Shown here: one piece after another, positions 1 to 5,038 of the stretch
Position numbering within the stretch: the stretch's first letter is position 1
Layout of the letters: each line of letters begins with the position of its first letter
Program-made: the position numbers and the translations under genes
The notes under the pieces: generated by a model
Database searches by the model: none
Seen by the model: the letters and a program-made list of their open reading frames with translations, nothing else
Told to the model about the DNA's origin: nothing
Source: Candidatus Cloacimonadota bacterium
GTDB lineage: Bacteria > Cloacimonadota > Cloacimonadia > Cloacimonadales > TCS61
Direction of reading: 5' to 3'
Assembly (NCBI GenBank): GCA_027858325.1
Contig: JAQICU010000260.1
Span: 1 to 5,038 of the forward strand
Length of the DNA stretch: 5,038 nucleotides

Positions 1-160
1 GATGTTCATTATGATCATGATCTTTATGTTTTCCAGAATGGTTATGTTCATGTTCGGAAACGCTATGATCTGTTACTTCTTTCAAAACTTCACCATCCAT
101 TGTACATTTTCCTGGCTCATCATATTCCATTCCACATTTAGGGCATTTATACGTTGTCAT
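1..160 (-). CDS. N-terminus of a Cys- and His-rich metal-binding protein, probably a heavy-metal P-type ATPase (partial)
   Basis: The reading frame starts at an ATG ending at 160 and stays open for 53 codons to the window edge, so the C-terminus is missing. The first 26 residues begin MTTYKCPKCGMEYDEPGKC, with Cys at 6, 9 and 19. This resembles the short heavy-metal-binding domain (YxCPMHPE...PGKCPxCGM) found at the front of many copper/silver P-type ATPases and efflux proteins. Residues about 31-53 are His-rich (HEHNH, HKDHDHNEH), as in the N-terminal tails of CopB-like ATPases. AAAGGAAG lies 6 bases before this ATG. An in-frame ATG two codons earlier (166) directly abuts that site and is less likely. 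The gene follows the DUF302 gene by 17 bp and probably shares its transcript. What is seen is the metal-binding N-terminus; the ATPase identity is inferred. A small free-standing metal-binding protein is the alternative. Confidence 0.7.
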   Translation of the reverse strand, partial: MTTYKCPKCGMEYDEPGKCTMDGEVLKEVTDHSVSEHEHNHSGKHKDHDHNEH

Positions 161-177
161 GATCATCTTCCTTTCTG

Positions 178-561
178 CTATAAGTTTTTAATTACTTTTG
201 ATAGCTTCTGTTCGATATTGGCAGCTATTTTTTTTAATAGCTCGTTCTCGATGATGCCCATTGCTGCAGAGGGCAATATTGCCGAAACATAAATTTCATT
301 ATTTTGCTGATATACTATTACATTACAGGGCAGCATCAACCCAATTTCAATTTCAGCATTCAAGGCTTTAAAAGCGTTAGATGGATTGCAGGCTCCCAAG
401 ATTATGTAATTATCAAAATCAACATTGATCTTTTTTTTCAATGTAGCTTTCACATCAATCTCGGTTAATATTCCAAATCCTTCCTTTTGTAGTGCGTCGA
501 TAACTCGCTCTCGCGCTTCATCAAAAGATGTATTCATTTTTTTTCTAATTGAATATTTCAT
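178..561 (-). CDS. DUF302 family protein
   Basis: This is a complete 127-residue protein matching the DUF302 (TT1751-like) fold in length and pattern. It has an N-terminal stretch with FDEARERVIDALQKEGFGIL (about 13-32), then the family's central block with GACNP (56-60), a helix FKALNAE, and IGLMLPCNVIVY (73-84). It ends in a helix rich in Lys and Glu. Cys58 and Cys79 sit in the two best conserved segments and could bind a metal or a thiol partner; this is inference. No signal peptide or membrane segment is visible, so it is probably cytoplasmic. Its ATG overlaps the stop of the upstream YHS-flavoprotein gene as ATGA, and GGAGGAACT precedes the start, so translation is probably coupled. DUF302 genes are known to sit near metal, sulfur and redox genes, but their biochemical role is not established. 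Family assignment is fairly sure; function is unknown. Confidence 0.88.
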   Translation of the reverse strand: MKYSIRKKMNTSFDEARERVIDALQKEGFGILTEIDVKATLKKKINVDFDNYIILGACNPSNAFKALNAEIEIGLMLPCNVIVYQQNNEIYVSAILPSAAMGIIENELLKKIAANIEQKLSKVIKNL

Positions 562-1628
562 AGTTCCTCCGTTTTTTTCAAATCTAGCAAGTATTGCCTT
601 ACGGCCATTGTAGCTTTTGCACCTTCACCAGATGCAATCACAATCCTTTTACCAAAGGCATTGGTCACATCACCTGCTGCAAATATCATCGGTACAGATG
701 TCGCGCAATTATTCTCAATTAAAACTTCACCTTTCTTGTTTAAGTCTACTATATCTGCTGCTATAGCGCTATTGGGCTGCAAACCTATTGCAATGAACGC
801 CCCTCTTATTTCTAGCTTGGTCTTTTCTTGATTGGATATTTGTTCCAGCTCAGCAAACTGCAGATTATCTTCTCCACCAAATTCAGTTATAGTAGATCCT
901 TCAAAAACTTTAACGTTTTTCATTTTTCTAATTTTTTCAATATTGTTTGCATCGGCAGTAATGGGTATATCAGAAACCAGATAAATATCTTGGGCAACTG
1001 TATGCAGATTTTCTACTATCTGCATCGCAGAATTTCCACCCCCGATTACTAATGCGGACTTATTCTGCAAAAAACTCATGTCCTGGATATTACCAAAAAA
1101 TATCCCTTTACGTTGATACTTCTCTTCACCGGGGATTCCCAATCTTCTCCTTCTCATTCCAGTAGCCAATATTAATGACTTGGATGTATGGGTTTTTCCA
1201 TTTTCGGTTGTTAATATTGTTTGCTTTCCAATCACGGTGATTTGCTTTACTTCTCCCATTATATGATCAATATAATTTGAATGAAGAAACTGATCTTTAA
1301 ATTTCTCAATCAATTCTGGTCCGGTCACAAAATCATAGCCCATATAGTTCTTTATCTTTGTGCTGTCGATAGCTTGGCCCCCCAGATCTTTAGAGATCAG
1401 GCATACGTTAAGCCGCAGCAAGGCTGCATAAACTCCAGCAGTTAATCCAGCTGGTCCACCACCGATTATTATCAGATCATATGTGTTGTGTTTTTCTCTC
1501 GAATTTTTCAGTGAGATATATTTTGCTTTGCATCCTTCAGAGCAAAAGTATAATATAATTCCATCATCATCATACATGATAGCTTTTTTTTCATTTACTT
1601 CCATGTTACAGATAGGATCAATTTTCAT
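558..1628 (-). CDS. YHS domain fused to a thioredoxin-reductase-like FAD/NAD(P)H oxidoreductase lacking the CxxC
   Basis: The protein has 356 residues in two parts. Residues 1-40 form a YHS/TRASH-type metal-binding domain: DPICNMEV (Cys7) followed by YFCSEGCKAKY (Cys29, Cys33). Residues 50-350 form a thioredoxin-reductase-like flavoprotein: FAD-binding IIIGGGPAGLTAG (53-65), LGGQ (83-86), ILATGMRRRRLGIPGEE (153-169), NAD(P)H-binding ALVIGGGNSA (192-201) and a second FAD motif IFAAGDVTN (315-323). Where thioredoxin reductase has CATCD between the last two of the central motifs, this protein has GNIQD (179-183) in the same spacing, so both redox cysteines are missing. It therefore probably does not reduce thioredoxin in the usual way. 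It may pass electrons from NAD(P)H via FAD to another acceptor, possibly a metal ion or a protein on the YHS domain. The start at 1628 has GGAGA six bases upstream. It follows the kinase gene by 31 bp and overlaps the DUF302 gene by 4 bp. Confidence 0.92.
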   Translation of the reverse strand: MKIDPICNMEVNEKKAIMYDDDGIILYFCSEGCKAKYISLKNSREKHNTYDLIIIGGGPAGLTAGVYAALLRLNVCLISKDLGGQAIDSTKIKNYMGYDFVTGPELIEKFKDQFLHSNYIDHIMGEVKQITVIGKQTILTTENGKTHTSKSLILATGMRRRRLGIPGEEKYQRKGIFFGNIQDMSFLQNKSALVIGGGNSAMQIVENLHTVAQDIYLVSDIPITADANNIEKIRKMKNVKVFEGSTITEFGGEDNLQFAELEQISNQEKTKLEIRGAFIAIGLQPNSAIAADIVDLNKKGEVLIENNCATSVPMIFAAGDVTNAFGKRIVIASGEGAKATMAVRQYLLDLKKTEEL

Positions 1629-1659
1629 ATTCGTTCTCCGTTTTTGCCTGTTCCTGTTT

Positions 1660-3486
1660 TCACACTCTTACTTTATATTGATCATCTTTAAAGCTGATTT
1701 GCCATTTCAAACCATTATCCGTTTTATAATTTACTTCACCATTCAATTGGTGCTTGGCAAGGCTATACACTGTTCGAATTCCGATTGTATTCACAATTTC
1801 CAGATCAATATCTTCAGGAATTCCAACGCCATTATCACTTATATGAATGTTTATTGTCTCATCTTCTTCTTTGAATAATCGAATTGATATTTCACCTTCT
1901 GCATTATCAGGAAAAGCATGCTTGAATACATTAGAGATCAGTTCATTTAAAACCAAACTGATGGGTATAGCAGAATCAATTAACAAAAGCATATCTTCCA
2001 ATTCCAGTTTCACTGATATTGTTTCTGGATGGATATGATAACTTATCATCAATAAATTAACCAGGTCTTTAATATACTCTTTCAAATTAATATGAGAAAG
2101 GTCTTCTGCCTGATACAGTTTCTGATGAACCATACTCATGGCTTTGATCCGGTTGATAATTGCATCAAATGAATCATGCAGAAAATCGATACTGGAGACA
2201 CCGGCCAGGGATTTATTCTCAATACTCCTGGATTGCATCTTCAGCATAGAAGCGATAAGCTGCATATTATTCTTGGTGCGGTGATACAACTCCTGCAGAA
2301 GAGCAGTTTTTACTCTCAAATCTTGCTTGATCTGTTCTTCAGCTTGTTTGCGCCGGATTATTGCTACAGATATCCAGTAAGCACTCAAAGCAAATATTAA
2401 TGTCAATATGGCTGCTATAAGAGAGGTGTTTGAAAAGCGTTTATTGCGTTTGGAATACAATTCGCTAGCAGGTATGAATGTAGCAACTTTCCAAAAATAT
2501 TCGTTTGCATTACTTTGCAGCTTAATAGGGGAGATTGCATGGTTTGTTTCCTTTCCATCAGTTTGACTTACCATCAATGGATAAATTGTTTTGGCTGTGA
2601 ACATACCTTGCGGGGTAATGAACTGGCTGCTGTCTTCTTTTATTATTCTCGACCAGGCTGTAGGGTATTTAGCTGCGAAAGAACGATCTTGTCGATCATC
2701 ATACATAAAAGCCCAATCGTTTTCAGGATTCGGACCAACAATATAAAATCCTTGAGCATTAAGCAGCATTGATTTATGAATTTTCGATTTCGCTACATGA
2801 CTGCTGAAATTATCCAACATTATATCACCTAAATAGCTGAACATCACTATTCCGCGTTTCTCGTCATTATTGTCGAAAACTGGTGTTGCAAATCTTATTA
2901 CTGGTTTAAAAGGAAGTTCTATCTCTCCTTGTTTCTTGTTCAATTCAAATGATGATACAAATACTTCACCTTGATTTATCTTGAATGCAGCAGAAAAATA
3001 ATCGCAGTCGCTATCATGTTGAAGCTGTGAAGAAACAACTGTTGCCATTTCTCCTTCCAGATAGTTCACTCGCAATATTTCATTACCGTTTTCGTCAATT
3101 AAATGCAGATGATCATAAAACTTTTTGTAAAACGCAATAGTCTTATAATTTGTAGATAATTGCTCCAGCACTGTATTATTGATCTTGCCTTTTGAATCCC
3201 ACAATTCCTTTACCTCGTCCAGATTGGCCAACAAGATTATATCTGAAGCTGCTTGAAATAAATCATTTTTTGTGTTAAATATCTGCATATCTATCAGTTG
3301 AGTTTCATTTTTCTGATAGGTTTTTAATTCTGATTTATTTGTAATGTAAAGAATGTAACTCATCACTCCTAACATTAAAATGAAGACCGGTAGAAATATC
3401 TTAAAGCTGTTTTGGGTTATAACTCGCATTTTAGGTTTTTCTTCATTCTTGCTTTGAACTATAGTAGATTTTTTTCTTTTATTCAT
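1660..3486 (-). CDS. Membrane sensor histidine kinase, HisKA_2 type, with extracytoplasmic Cache-like sensor
   Basis: This 608-residue protein has a basic N-terminus, one membrane helix at about 29-49, and a periplasmic region of about 300 residues (50-350). That region contains HLIDENGNEILRVNY (128-142) and a FATPVFD-type strand (199-205), resembling a double-Cache sensor. A second helix lies at about 354-377. A short linker helix leads to the phosphoacceptor motif ELYHRTKNNMQLI (399-411), so His402 is the likely phosphorylation site. This is the HisKA_2 signature (typically HHRxKNNLQ), not the classical HisKA. The ATPase domain shows an N-box LVLNELISN (511-519, Asn514 and Asn519) and a G1 box DNGVGIP (551-557), with TIGIRTV as the likely G2 lid. 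GAGGTGAAAG precedes the ATG. No response regulator is in the window, so its target is unknown. Its position ahead of the YHS-flavoprotein suggests a metal or redox signal, which is inference. The ligand cannot be read from the sequence. Confidence 0.93.
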   Translation of the reverse strand: MNKRKKSTIVQSKNEEKPKMRVITQNSFKIFLPVFILMLGVMSYILYITNKSELKTYQKNETQLIDMQIFNTKNDLFQAASDIILLANLDEVKELWDSKGKINNTVLEQLSTNYKTIAFYKKFYDHLHLIDENGNEILRVNYLEGEMATVVSSQLQHDSDCDYFSAAFKINQGEVFVSSFELNKKQGEIELPFKPVIRFATPVFDNNDEKRGIVMFSYLGDIMLDNFSSHVAKSKIHKSMLLNAQGFYIVGPNPENDWAFMYDDRQDRSFAAKYPTAWSRIIKEDSSQFITPQGMFTAKTIYPLMVSQTDGKETNHAISPIKLQSNANEYFWKVATFIPASELYSKRNKRFSNTSLIAAILTLIFALSAYWISVAIIRRKQAEEQIKQDLRVKTALLQELYHRTKNNMQLIASMLKMQSRSIENKSLAGVSSIDFLHDSFDAIINRIKAMSMVHQKLYQAEDLSHINLKEYIKDLVNLLMISYHIHPETISVKLELEDMLLLIDSAIPISLVLNELISNVFKHAFPDNAEGEISIRLFKEEDETINIHISDNGVGIPEDIDLEIVNTIGIRTVYSLAKHQLNGEVNYKTDNGLKWQISFKDDQYKVRV

Positions 3487-3562
3487 CTTTCACCTCTCGC
3501 TTCCAAATATAAGAAGTTTTCATAAAACCTACTTATTGCTTTTTATTCTGTAAGGTCAAGTC

Positions 3563-3568
3563 ATTATA
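3563..3568 (-). promoter_or_regulatory. Possible -10 element upstream of the sensor kinase
   Basis: The minus strand reads TATAAT exactly, about 77 bp before the kinase start. No good -35 box is found at 16-18 bp upstream (ACACAA at 17 bp). A TTGACC occurs just downstream (3554-3559) but lacks a good -10 partner. In such AT-rich DNA a chance match is quite possible, so this is only a candidate. Confidence 0.25.
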
Positions 3569-3612
3569 AATTTTATGGCAATTACTTGTGTGATTGTAGT
3601 ATCTTTTGTAAT

Positions 3613-3655
3613 TTCCGATAGCCACCAGCTCGCTAAAAGTTGATGACTATCAGAA
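3613..3655. repeat. Imperfect inverted repeat / hairpin, 18-bp arms with a 7-base loop
   Basis: The left arm 3613-3630 (TTCCGATAGCCACCAGCT) pairs with the right arm 3638-3655 (AGTTGATGACTATCAGAA) around the loop 3631-3637. In plus-strand RNA there are three C-A mismatches and one G-U pair. In minus-strand RNA the three become G-U pairs and only one position is mismatched, so 17 of 18 positions pair. A structured minus-strand transcript is thus favoured, in line with the direction of the genes. A T-run follows on the plus strand only (3661-3667), so it is not a textbook terminator for the minus-strand genes. It could slow or end transcription, protect the upstream mRNA end, or be a remnant of a small repeat element. 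Confidence 0.6.
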
Positions 3656-3711
3656 TTCAGTTTTTTTAAGGCTTTTTTGTATTACCAAGCAATTTTTTCA
3701 CTCTTTCCTCA

Positions 3712-4008
3712 TTAATTTTCTTTGATAGCCAGTTGTAGTTTGTGTAGTTCTTCAGAAGTAATTTCACCTTTGGCAAATCTCTTTTTCAAAATTACCATTT
3801 GGTTATCAGCCTTTTTGTGTATACTCATCAACACTATAAATACTACAATAGCAAGTCCAGGCCATATTAAGAGGTACCATCCATTATTCATTAAGCCAAA
3901 ATTCATCATATGATGCACATTGCTCACGGCTGTTGTGCCTGTTTCATTTGTATGACCAAACACGGAAATCGAAATTATGAGTAGAACTATCAGGAATATC
4001 TGTTTCAC
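3712..4008 (-). CDS. Small exported or membrane SHOCT-domain protein
   Basis: This 98-residue protein begins at a GTG. Residues 1-18 form a hydrophobic signal peptide or first membrane helix (KQIFLIVLLIISISVFG). A short loop with HHMM (32-35) follows, then a membrane helix at about 44-63 and a C-terminal SHOCT motif, ILKKRFAKGEITSEELHKLQ (73-92). SHOCT is a short helical module often found at the end of membrane proteins; its role is poorly defined, probably in protein contacts. The GTG has no strong Shine-Dalgarno but lies 5 bases after the stop of the Spy-like gene, so translation may rely on coupling. The first ATG, residue 34, would remove the leader and is less likely. The His/Met loop on the probable outer face could bind metal, which is inference. 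It is the last gene of the small-protein operon. Confidence 0.85.
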   Translation of the reverse strand: MKQIFLIVLLIISISVFGHTNETGTTAVSNVHHMMNFGLMNNGWYLLIWPGLAIVVFIVLMSIHKKADNQMVILKKRFAKGEITSEELHKLQLAIKEN

Positions 4009-4013
4009 GATTT

Positions 4014-4580
4014 CTACTTATGCTGGTCATTCATATTACCATGCATCATCATTTTATTAGTACATGTTTCAACATTGCTGGTTTTCCACTTTTCTTTCTG
4101 TTTTTCATCCAGCAGGTTATAGATATCTTCCTCAAGTTCGATTTTTTTGTTCAATATCTGGGCTTCGATACTAGAGATCTTTTCATTAAGTTTCTTTATT
4201 TTCTTGAAGTCATTCTGTTTAGTCACTTTGTCTTTTTCCAGTTTCGCTTTTTTGATTTCTGTTTCCAGGCCTATCAATTCCATGCGATATAGATATTGCT
4301 TTTCACTCACGATCTTTGCCTGATCTTCATTCAAATCCAGGTTACCGGTCATTATTTCCATATTTTTTTTATACCTTCCATTCATCATATTGCCATTATG
4401 CATTTTCATCATGCCATCATTCATTCCACATTTCATGTTGCCTTCAGCATCATCCATTTTCATCATTTTTTCATTTCCCATGTTCTTGGTGTCGTTTCCA
4501 TCTTTGTTCATATCATTTCCATGAGAGTACAGGCTCATTATCATCAGGGTTACGGCTACTACGGCTACAAGCTTCTTCAT
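4014..4580 (-). CDS. Met/His-rich exported protein of the Spy/CpxP (metal-resistance) type
   Basis: The 188-residue protein has an N-terminal signal peptide (MKKLVAVVAVTLMIMSLYS) and then a low-complexity stretch (21-80) with 14 Met, plus His and Cys51 (for example MKCGMNDGMMKMHNGNMM). Such Met motifs are typical of periplasmic copper(I) and silver binding proteins. Residues 80-165 are charged and helical, and are bracketed by LDLNEDQAKIV (81-91) and LLDEKQKEKW (156-165), which correspond to the two LTxxQ-like motifs of the Spy/CpxP/ZraP family of periplasmic chaperones. The tail adds Cys173, MMMH (177-180) and a final His. The start at 4580 has AAGGAG six bases upstream. It overlaps the preceding gene by 68 bp. 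A role in periplasmic copper binding or protection of envelope proteins under metal stress is likely but inferred. Remote identity to Spy is from motif pattern only. Confidence 0.88.
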   Translation of the reverse strand: MKKLVAVVAVTLMIMSLYSHGNDMNKDGNDTKNMGNEKMMKMDDAEGNMKCGMNDGMMKMHNGNMMNGRYKKNMEIMTGNLDLNEDQAKIVSEKQYLYRMELIGLETEIKKAKLEKDKVTKQNDFKKIKKLNEKISSIEAQILNKKIELEEDIYNLLDEKQKEKWKTSNVETCTNKMMMHGNMNDQHK

Positions 4581-4704
4581 TTTCTTCTCCTTTTGGTTTA
4601 CTGTTCAAGTCACAGCAATTTGGTTTGTTACCATGGAATAGATCTTCATTTTCTTTTTCCACTCGTTTCAAAAATTCGGCCCAGGCTTTTTTAATATTTT
4701 TCAT
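4513..4704 (-). CDS. Small charged protein with a Cys-Cys pair, function unknown
   Basis: This 63-residue frame starts with MKNIKKAWAEFLKRVEKENE, an amphipathic charged helix, followed by LFHGNKPNCCDLNSKPKGEE with adjacent Cys30 and Cys31, then a tail of low complexity with Cys46. No signal peptide is present, so it is probably cytoplasmic. AGAGGATA lies just before the ATG and overlaps the stop of the upstream SHOCT gene (12-bp gap), which supports real translation. The last 22 residues overlap the start and signal peptide region of the Spy-like gene in another frame. That tail is probably unconstrained, so the functional part may be residues 1-41. I do not recognise the family. The Cys pair plus operon position suggests metal or thiol chemistry, as inference only. 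Confidence 0.68.
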   Translation of the reverse strand: MKNIKKAWAEFLKRVEKENEDLFHGNKPNCCDLNSKPKGEENEEACSRSSRNPDDNEPVLSWK

Positions 4705-4716
4705 TTTTCTATCCTC

Positions 4717-4878
4717 TTACATTATTTCTTGTTTAGCTTTCTCATATTCATCAATAGAGATTTCTCCCTTTGCCAATCTTTGTTTCAAGATTGTTAAAGG
4801 ATCATTCCCTTTTCGTAAACCTATCTTATTATAAAATAAAAACAAGATTACTAACAATACTATCCAGATTAAAAACAT
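4717..4878 (-). CDS. Very small one-helix membrane protein with a SHOCT domain
   Basis: I chose the ATG ending at 4878, giving 53 residues: a membrane helix (MFLIWIVLLVILFLFY, 1-16), a short basic linker, and a SHOCT motif, LTILKQRLAKGEISIDEYEK (28-47). GGAGG lies 5 bases before this ATG. The adjacent ATG at 4881 is only 2 bases from it. The frame is open back to an ATG at 4977, but that longer form would add a soluble extension translated from the promoter and operator region, so it is rejected. It is the first gene of the operon, directly downstream of the CsoR-like site. The SHOCT segment closely resembles that of the 98-residue protein at the other end of the operon (ILKxRxAKGEI). The function is unknown; a membrane-associated partner or assembly role is possible. 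Confidence 0.82.
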   Translation of the reverse strand: MFLIWIVLLVILFLFYNKIGLRKGNDPLTILKQRLAKGEISIDEYEKAKQEIM

Positions 4879-4933
4879 CATATCCTCCAAATCTTCTTTC
4901 TTCACGTTACGCCTTTTATCACAACTATTCCAC

Positions 4934-4950
4934 ATACCCCCAAGGGGTAT
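4934..4950. promoter_or_regulatory. CsoR-type operator (copper-responsive repressor site)
   Basis: The sequence ATACCCC-CAA-GGGGTAT is a perfect 7-bp inverted repeat with a 3-base centre. This G/C block stands out from the surrounding AT-rich DNA. CsoR-family repressors are known to bind ATACCCC/GGGGTAT-type palindromes and to release them on binding Cu(I); related members respond to nickel, formaldehyde or sulfur species. It lies 56 bp upstream of the first small gene, over the downstream edge of the candidate promoter. The repressor gene is not in the window. Confidence 0.8.
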
Positions 4951-4977
4951 ATGTATTAATCTAATTCGAATTGTCAT
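4950..4977 (-). promoter_or_regulatory. Candidate sigma-70-like promoter of the small-protein operon
   Basis: On the minus strand, ATGACA (4972-4977) matches five of six positions of the -35 consensus and is followed after 16 bases by TACATA (4950-4955), a weak -10 with three of six matches. The CsoR-like operator begins at the end of this -10 box, where a bound repressor would block initiation. The placement supports the promoter more than the -10 match does. Confidence 0.45.
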
Positions 4978-4978
4978 G

Positions 4979-5038
4979 AAAGCAATTTATTTTAGCTTTT
5001 TTCAATTAGTCTATTCCAGATCAATAGAAGCTGCTTTC
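4979..5038. other. Flanking sequence upstream of the operon, no supported gene
   Basis: These last 60 bases are AT-rich. A plus-strand frame from an ATG at 4976 runs open to the window edge for 21 codons but has no Shine-Dalgarno. Minus-strand frames end in stops that might be the tail of an upstream gene. Neither can be decided from what is present. Confidence 0.4.

Larger units (their letters stand above)
3487..3711. other. Gene-free gap between the small-protein operon and the kinase operon
   Basis: No convincing coding region is found in these 225 bp on either strand. The gap holds an imperfect hairpin (3613-3655), two T-runs on the plus strand (3661-3667 and 3672-3677), and promoter-like elements toward the kinase gene. 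It separates two tandem minus-strand gene groups and may hold either a promoter for the second group or a processing or attenuation element on a single long transcript. Confidence 0.7.

Noticed and set aside
3661..3677. Plus-strand T-runs after the hairpin as an intrinsic terminator
   Set aside because: No plus-strand gene leads into it, the T-run starts several bases after the stem, and the stem pairs better in the opposite RNA.
3666..3701. Minus-strand 11-residue frame starting GTG with GAGGAAAGA just upstream
   Set aside because: The ribosome-binding match is good, but the peptide is too short and featureless to call. It could be a leader peptide or the remnant of a gene start.
4316..4834. 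Long plus-strand open frame of 172 codons opposite the Spy-like and small genes
   Set aside because: Its His/Ser/Phe-rich translation is the antisense of the Met-rich coding sequence, it crosses three better supported genes, and it shows no recognisable domain.
4882..4977. A 33-residue N-terminal extension of the first SHOCT protein from an ATG at 4977
   Set aside because: It would be translated from the candidate promoter and CsoR-like operator, has no Shine-Dalgarno, and the internal ATG at 4878 has GGAGG and starts right at the membrane helix.
4976..5038. Possible divergent plus-strand gene beginning with ATG at 4976
   Set aside because: There are only 21 codons before the edge, no Shine-Dalgarno, and the ATG overlaps the candidate -35 box of the minus-strand operon.
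4978..5038. 7-bp inverted repeat GAAAGCA/TGCTTTC about 47 bases apart
   Set aside because: The repeat is short, widely spaced and AT-rich, one copy is at the very edge, and it is likely due to chance.

Overview
The window is an AT-rich stretch from a bacterium, and every gene I can support lies on the minus strand, so the text reads from high to low coordinates. Exported proteins with signal peptides, a Spy/CpxP-like protein and a membrane histidine kinase point to a Gram-negative cell plan. Most starts carry clear Shine-Dalgarno sequences (GGAGG, AAGGAG, GAGGTG), which argues against typical Bacteroidota. A low-GC, probably anaerobic lineage such as a Cloacimonadota- or Ignavibacteria-like group would fit, but this is a guess and no taxonomic marker is present.

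Right-hand block (about 4980 to 3712): a compact, probably copper-responsive operon of small envelope proteins. It opens with a CsoR-type inverted repeat (4934-4950, ATACCCC-CAA-GGGGTAT) sitting on a candidate promoter. Then follow, nearly end to end, a 53-residue one-helix SHOCT protein (4717-4878), a 63-residue protein with a Cys-Cys pair (4513-4704), a Met/His-rich exported Spy/CpxP-like protein (4014-4580), and a 98-residue exported or membrane SHOCT protein (3712-4008).

Middle: a 225-bp gene-free gap (3487-3711) with a long imperfect hairpin (3613-3655) and weak promoter-like elements ahead of the next block.

Left-hand block (3486 to 1): a sensor histidine kinase of the HisKA_2 type with an extracytoplasmic Cache-like sensor (1660-3486); a YHS metal-binding domain fused to a thioredoxin-reductase-like flavoprotein whose CxxC is replaced (558-1628); a DUF302 protein coupled to it by an ATGA overlap (178-561); and the start of a protein with a Cys-rich then His-rich N-terminus (1-160, cut by the window edge), most likely the beginning of a copper/heavy-metal P-type ATPase.

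Taken together this reads as a metal (most likely copper) handling island: a metal-sensing repressor site, periplasmic Met/His-rich binding and chaperone proteins, small membrane proteins, a membrane sensor, a YHS-linked redox enzyme, and probably an efflux ATPase. The metal is inferred from the operator and the Met-rich protein and is not proven. The most unusual components are the YHS-flavoprotein fusion lacking the redox-active disulfide and the set of small SHOCT, Cys-Cys and Spy-like proteins under one CsoR-like site.
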